Assembly: GCA_035699085.1 (NCBI GenBank) | Contig: DASSBG010000017.1 | Coordinates: 1 to 64,000, forward strand | From: DASSBG01 sp035699085 | GTDB lineage: Bacteria; Pseudomonadota; Gammaproteobacteria; Xanthomonadales; Rhodanobacteraceae | DNA length: 64,000 nt | Direction of reading: 5' to 3' | Part shown: piece by piece, positions 62,962-64,000 of the stretch | Layout: the number at the start of each line of letters is the position of its first letter | Position numbering within the stretch: position 1 is the stretch's first letter | Translations under genes and position numbers: made by a program | The notes under the pieces: model-generated | Database searches by the model: none | What the model saw: the letters and a program-made list of their open reading frames with translations, nothing else | Told to the model about the DNA's origin: nothing

Positions 62962-63245
62962 CGGCCGCCCTCGACGCGGCCGCGCGCCAGCAGTTGGCCG
63001 TCGCGGCGGATCTCGAAACGCAGCCGCTCGTCCAGCGTCAGGGTGGCCACCTGCCCCGGACCCAGCGGCGCCAGGAACTTGGCCTCCGGCACGCGCGCCA
63101 GCGTCCCACCCTGCCAGGCGCGCAGAGCCAGCGCCACCTGCTCCAGCAACAGCACCGCCGGCACCAGCGGGCGGCCGGGGAAGTGGCCGGCCAGGCACGG
63201 ATGGCCGGCGGGAACCTCGAATTGGCAGCGGTAGCCGCCGGTCAT
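62958..63245 (-). CDS. Short FabZ/ApeI-like dehydratase
   Basis: A 95-aa hotdog protein with the catalytic segment GHFPGRPLVPAVLLLEQV, in which His and the Pro/Val loop are typical of FabZ and ApeI-type dehydratases. It probably pairs with the 162-aa hotdog protein in the cluster. The ATG at 63245 overlaps the stop of the COG4648-type gene (ATGA). Confidence 0.8.
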   Translation of the reverse strand: MTGGYRCQFEVPAGHPCLAGHFPGRPLVPAVLLLEQVALALRAWQGGTLARVPEAKFLAPLGPGQVATLTLDERLRFEIRRDGQLLARGRVEGGR

Positions 63246-63943
63246 GGCGCACGGCCCGCGTCGTGCAGCAGCCGTGGCCAGCAGGCAATGAGCTGGGCGG
63301 CGAAGCGGCGGGCGCCGAGATGCGGGATGTGGCGCAGGCGCCAGCGCCGCCAGAGGTACTCGCCGACCATCCCCGCCAGCGGCACCAGCCAGGCGCCCGC
63401 GTGGACATACCAGGCGATGCCGGCCTGCGCCAGCGGCCAGGGCGGATCCAGGCCCAGCGTCGCCAGTGCGCCGTCCGGCACCATGCACAGCCACAGCAGC
63501 GCCAGCCATGCAGCCTGCGCACCGAGCAGCAGCGCCCAGAACAACGTGACCTGGCGCGCGTAGCGGCGCACGCCCGGCAGTGCCAGCCGGCCCGGGCCTT
63601 CGACCATGCAGATGAAGCGGGCCACCAGCGGCTCGCGGCCGTGCCGCAGCGTGTGAGCGAACAAGCCGGCAAGCAGCGCATTGCCCAGCAGCGGCACCGC
63701 CGCCAGCGCCAGCTCGGCATGCTGGCTGGCCATGGCGCCCGCGGCCGGCAGCGCGATCAGCAGCCACAGCGCCGAGGCCAGTGGTTGCCGGCGCTGCAGC
63801 ATCAGCAGCCCGAGGGCCAGCAGCAGGCAGACCAGCGCCGCAACCGAGAGCGGCGGCAGGCGCAGCAGCGCGCCAACCAGGCCCAGCGGTGGATAGGCCA
63901 GCAGCAGCGAGACGGCAGTGCGGCGGCGAAGAGGTGAAAGCAC
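63242..63943 (-). CDS. COG4648-type membrane protein of the pigment cluster
   Basis: A 233-aa membrane protein with six or seven hydrophobic segments, of a family that regularly occurs in aryl-polyene clusters (ApeG-type) without a known biochemical role. FICMVEGPGRLALPGVRRYARQVTLFW is the most recognisable region. The start is the ATG at 63943. Confidence 0.75.
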   Translation of the reverse strand: MLSPLRRRTAVSLLLAYPPLGLVGALLRLPPLSVAALVCLLLALGLLMLQRRQPLASALWLLIALPAAGAMASQHAELALAAVPLLGNALLAGLFAHTLRHGREPLVARFICMVEGPGRLALPGVRRYARQVTLFWALLLGAQAAWLALLWLCMVPDGALATLGLDPPWPLAQAGIAWYVHAGAWLVPLAGMVGEYLWRRWRLRHIPHLGARRFAAQLIACWPRLLHDAGRAP

Positions 63944-63960
63944 GGCCGCGCGCGCGGCGC

Positions 63961-64000
63961 TCAGGCCGCGCGATGCTGCTGGATGTGCGCCGACAATTCG
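63961..64000 (-). CDS. C-terminal codons of an unidentified pigment-cluster gene
   Basis: Only the last ~13 codons are in the window. They read ELSAHIQQHRAA then TGA (stop at 63961). In similar clusters an acyl carrier protein often precedes the COG4648-type gene, and the short helical end fits that, but this is too little to identify the gene. Confidence 0.4.
   Translation of the reverse strand, partial: ELSAHIQQHRAA

Overview
The window is high-GC gammaproteobacterial chromosome. It most resembles the order Xanthomonadales (Lysobacteraceae/Rhodanobacteraceae). The grounds are GspA/GspB and TonB-receptor types, the order of the cytochrome oxidase operon, a large membrane-anchored ankyrin protein, an aryl-polyene/xanthomonadin-type pigment cluster, and REP-like intergenic palindromes. 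This placement rests on family recognition, not on a search. No insertion sequence, prophage, CRISPR array or tRNA gene was seen. Genes are mostly intact, tightly packed and translationally coupled (ATGA, GTGA, TTGA overlaps).

Layout. 1-0.9 kb: 3' end of 23S rRNA, 5S rRNA, a rho-independent terminator and a REP-like inverted repeat. 0.95-7.6 kb: secretion genes (gspA-like ATPase, gspB), a rhomboid protease, and on the minus strand a GspE/PulE ATPase coupled to a glutamine amidotransferase and a membrane protein. 7.7-10.7 kb: glyQS. 11-14.2 kb: a large Oar-like TonB-dependent receptor with its own terminator. 14.7-17.6 kb: a YbaY-like lipoprotein and mnmG. 17.6-18.6 kb: an unusual non-coding stretch with two near-perfect sigma-54 (-24/-12) promoters, a possible small RNA, dyads that could bind an activator, and an orphan 63-aa gene. 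18.8-26.9 kb: a YG-rich lipoprotein, pepN, a threonine/serine dehydratase and a bifunctional putA.

27.3-38.8 kb is a cytochrome c oxidase region: DUF2244, coxB, coxA, a 51-aa membrane protein, coxC, DUF2909, SURF1, an SCO-like CxxxC protein, ctaA, ctaB, a caa3-type CtaG, then a Tat-exported M24 peptidase and a minus-strand pair of periplasmic copper chaperones (PCuAC and SCO). Together these make an aa3-type terminal oxidase, its heme A and its CuA centre. A classical cox11 gene is absent from the place where it is often found, and a caa3-type CtaG is present instead.

39-46.9 kb is housekeeping: dnaG-hemB (minus), glucokinase, a short SPFH-like membrane protein, rsmG-parA-parB and a family-2 glycosyltransferase. 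47-53.2 kb holds the ankyrin membrane protein, a FadL-type porin with a PsrA-like operator candidate, a nested inverted-repeat element and hemF.

53.3-64 kb is most of an aryl-polyene-type pigment cluster in two convergent blocks. The plus block has a ketosynthase, a chain-length-factor-like protein, a glycosyltransferase and an FAD enzyme with halogenase motifs. The minus block has a ketoreductase, a dehydratase, an MMPL exporter, a LolA-like protein, an acyltransferase, a second dehydratase, a COG4648-type membrane protein and the last codons of another gene. The cluster runs off the right edge.
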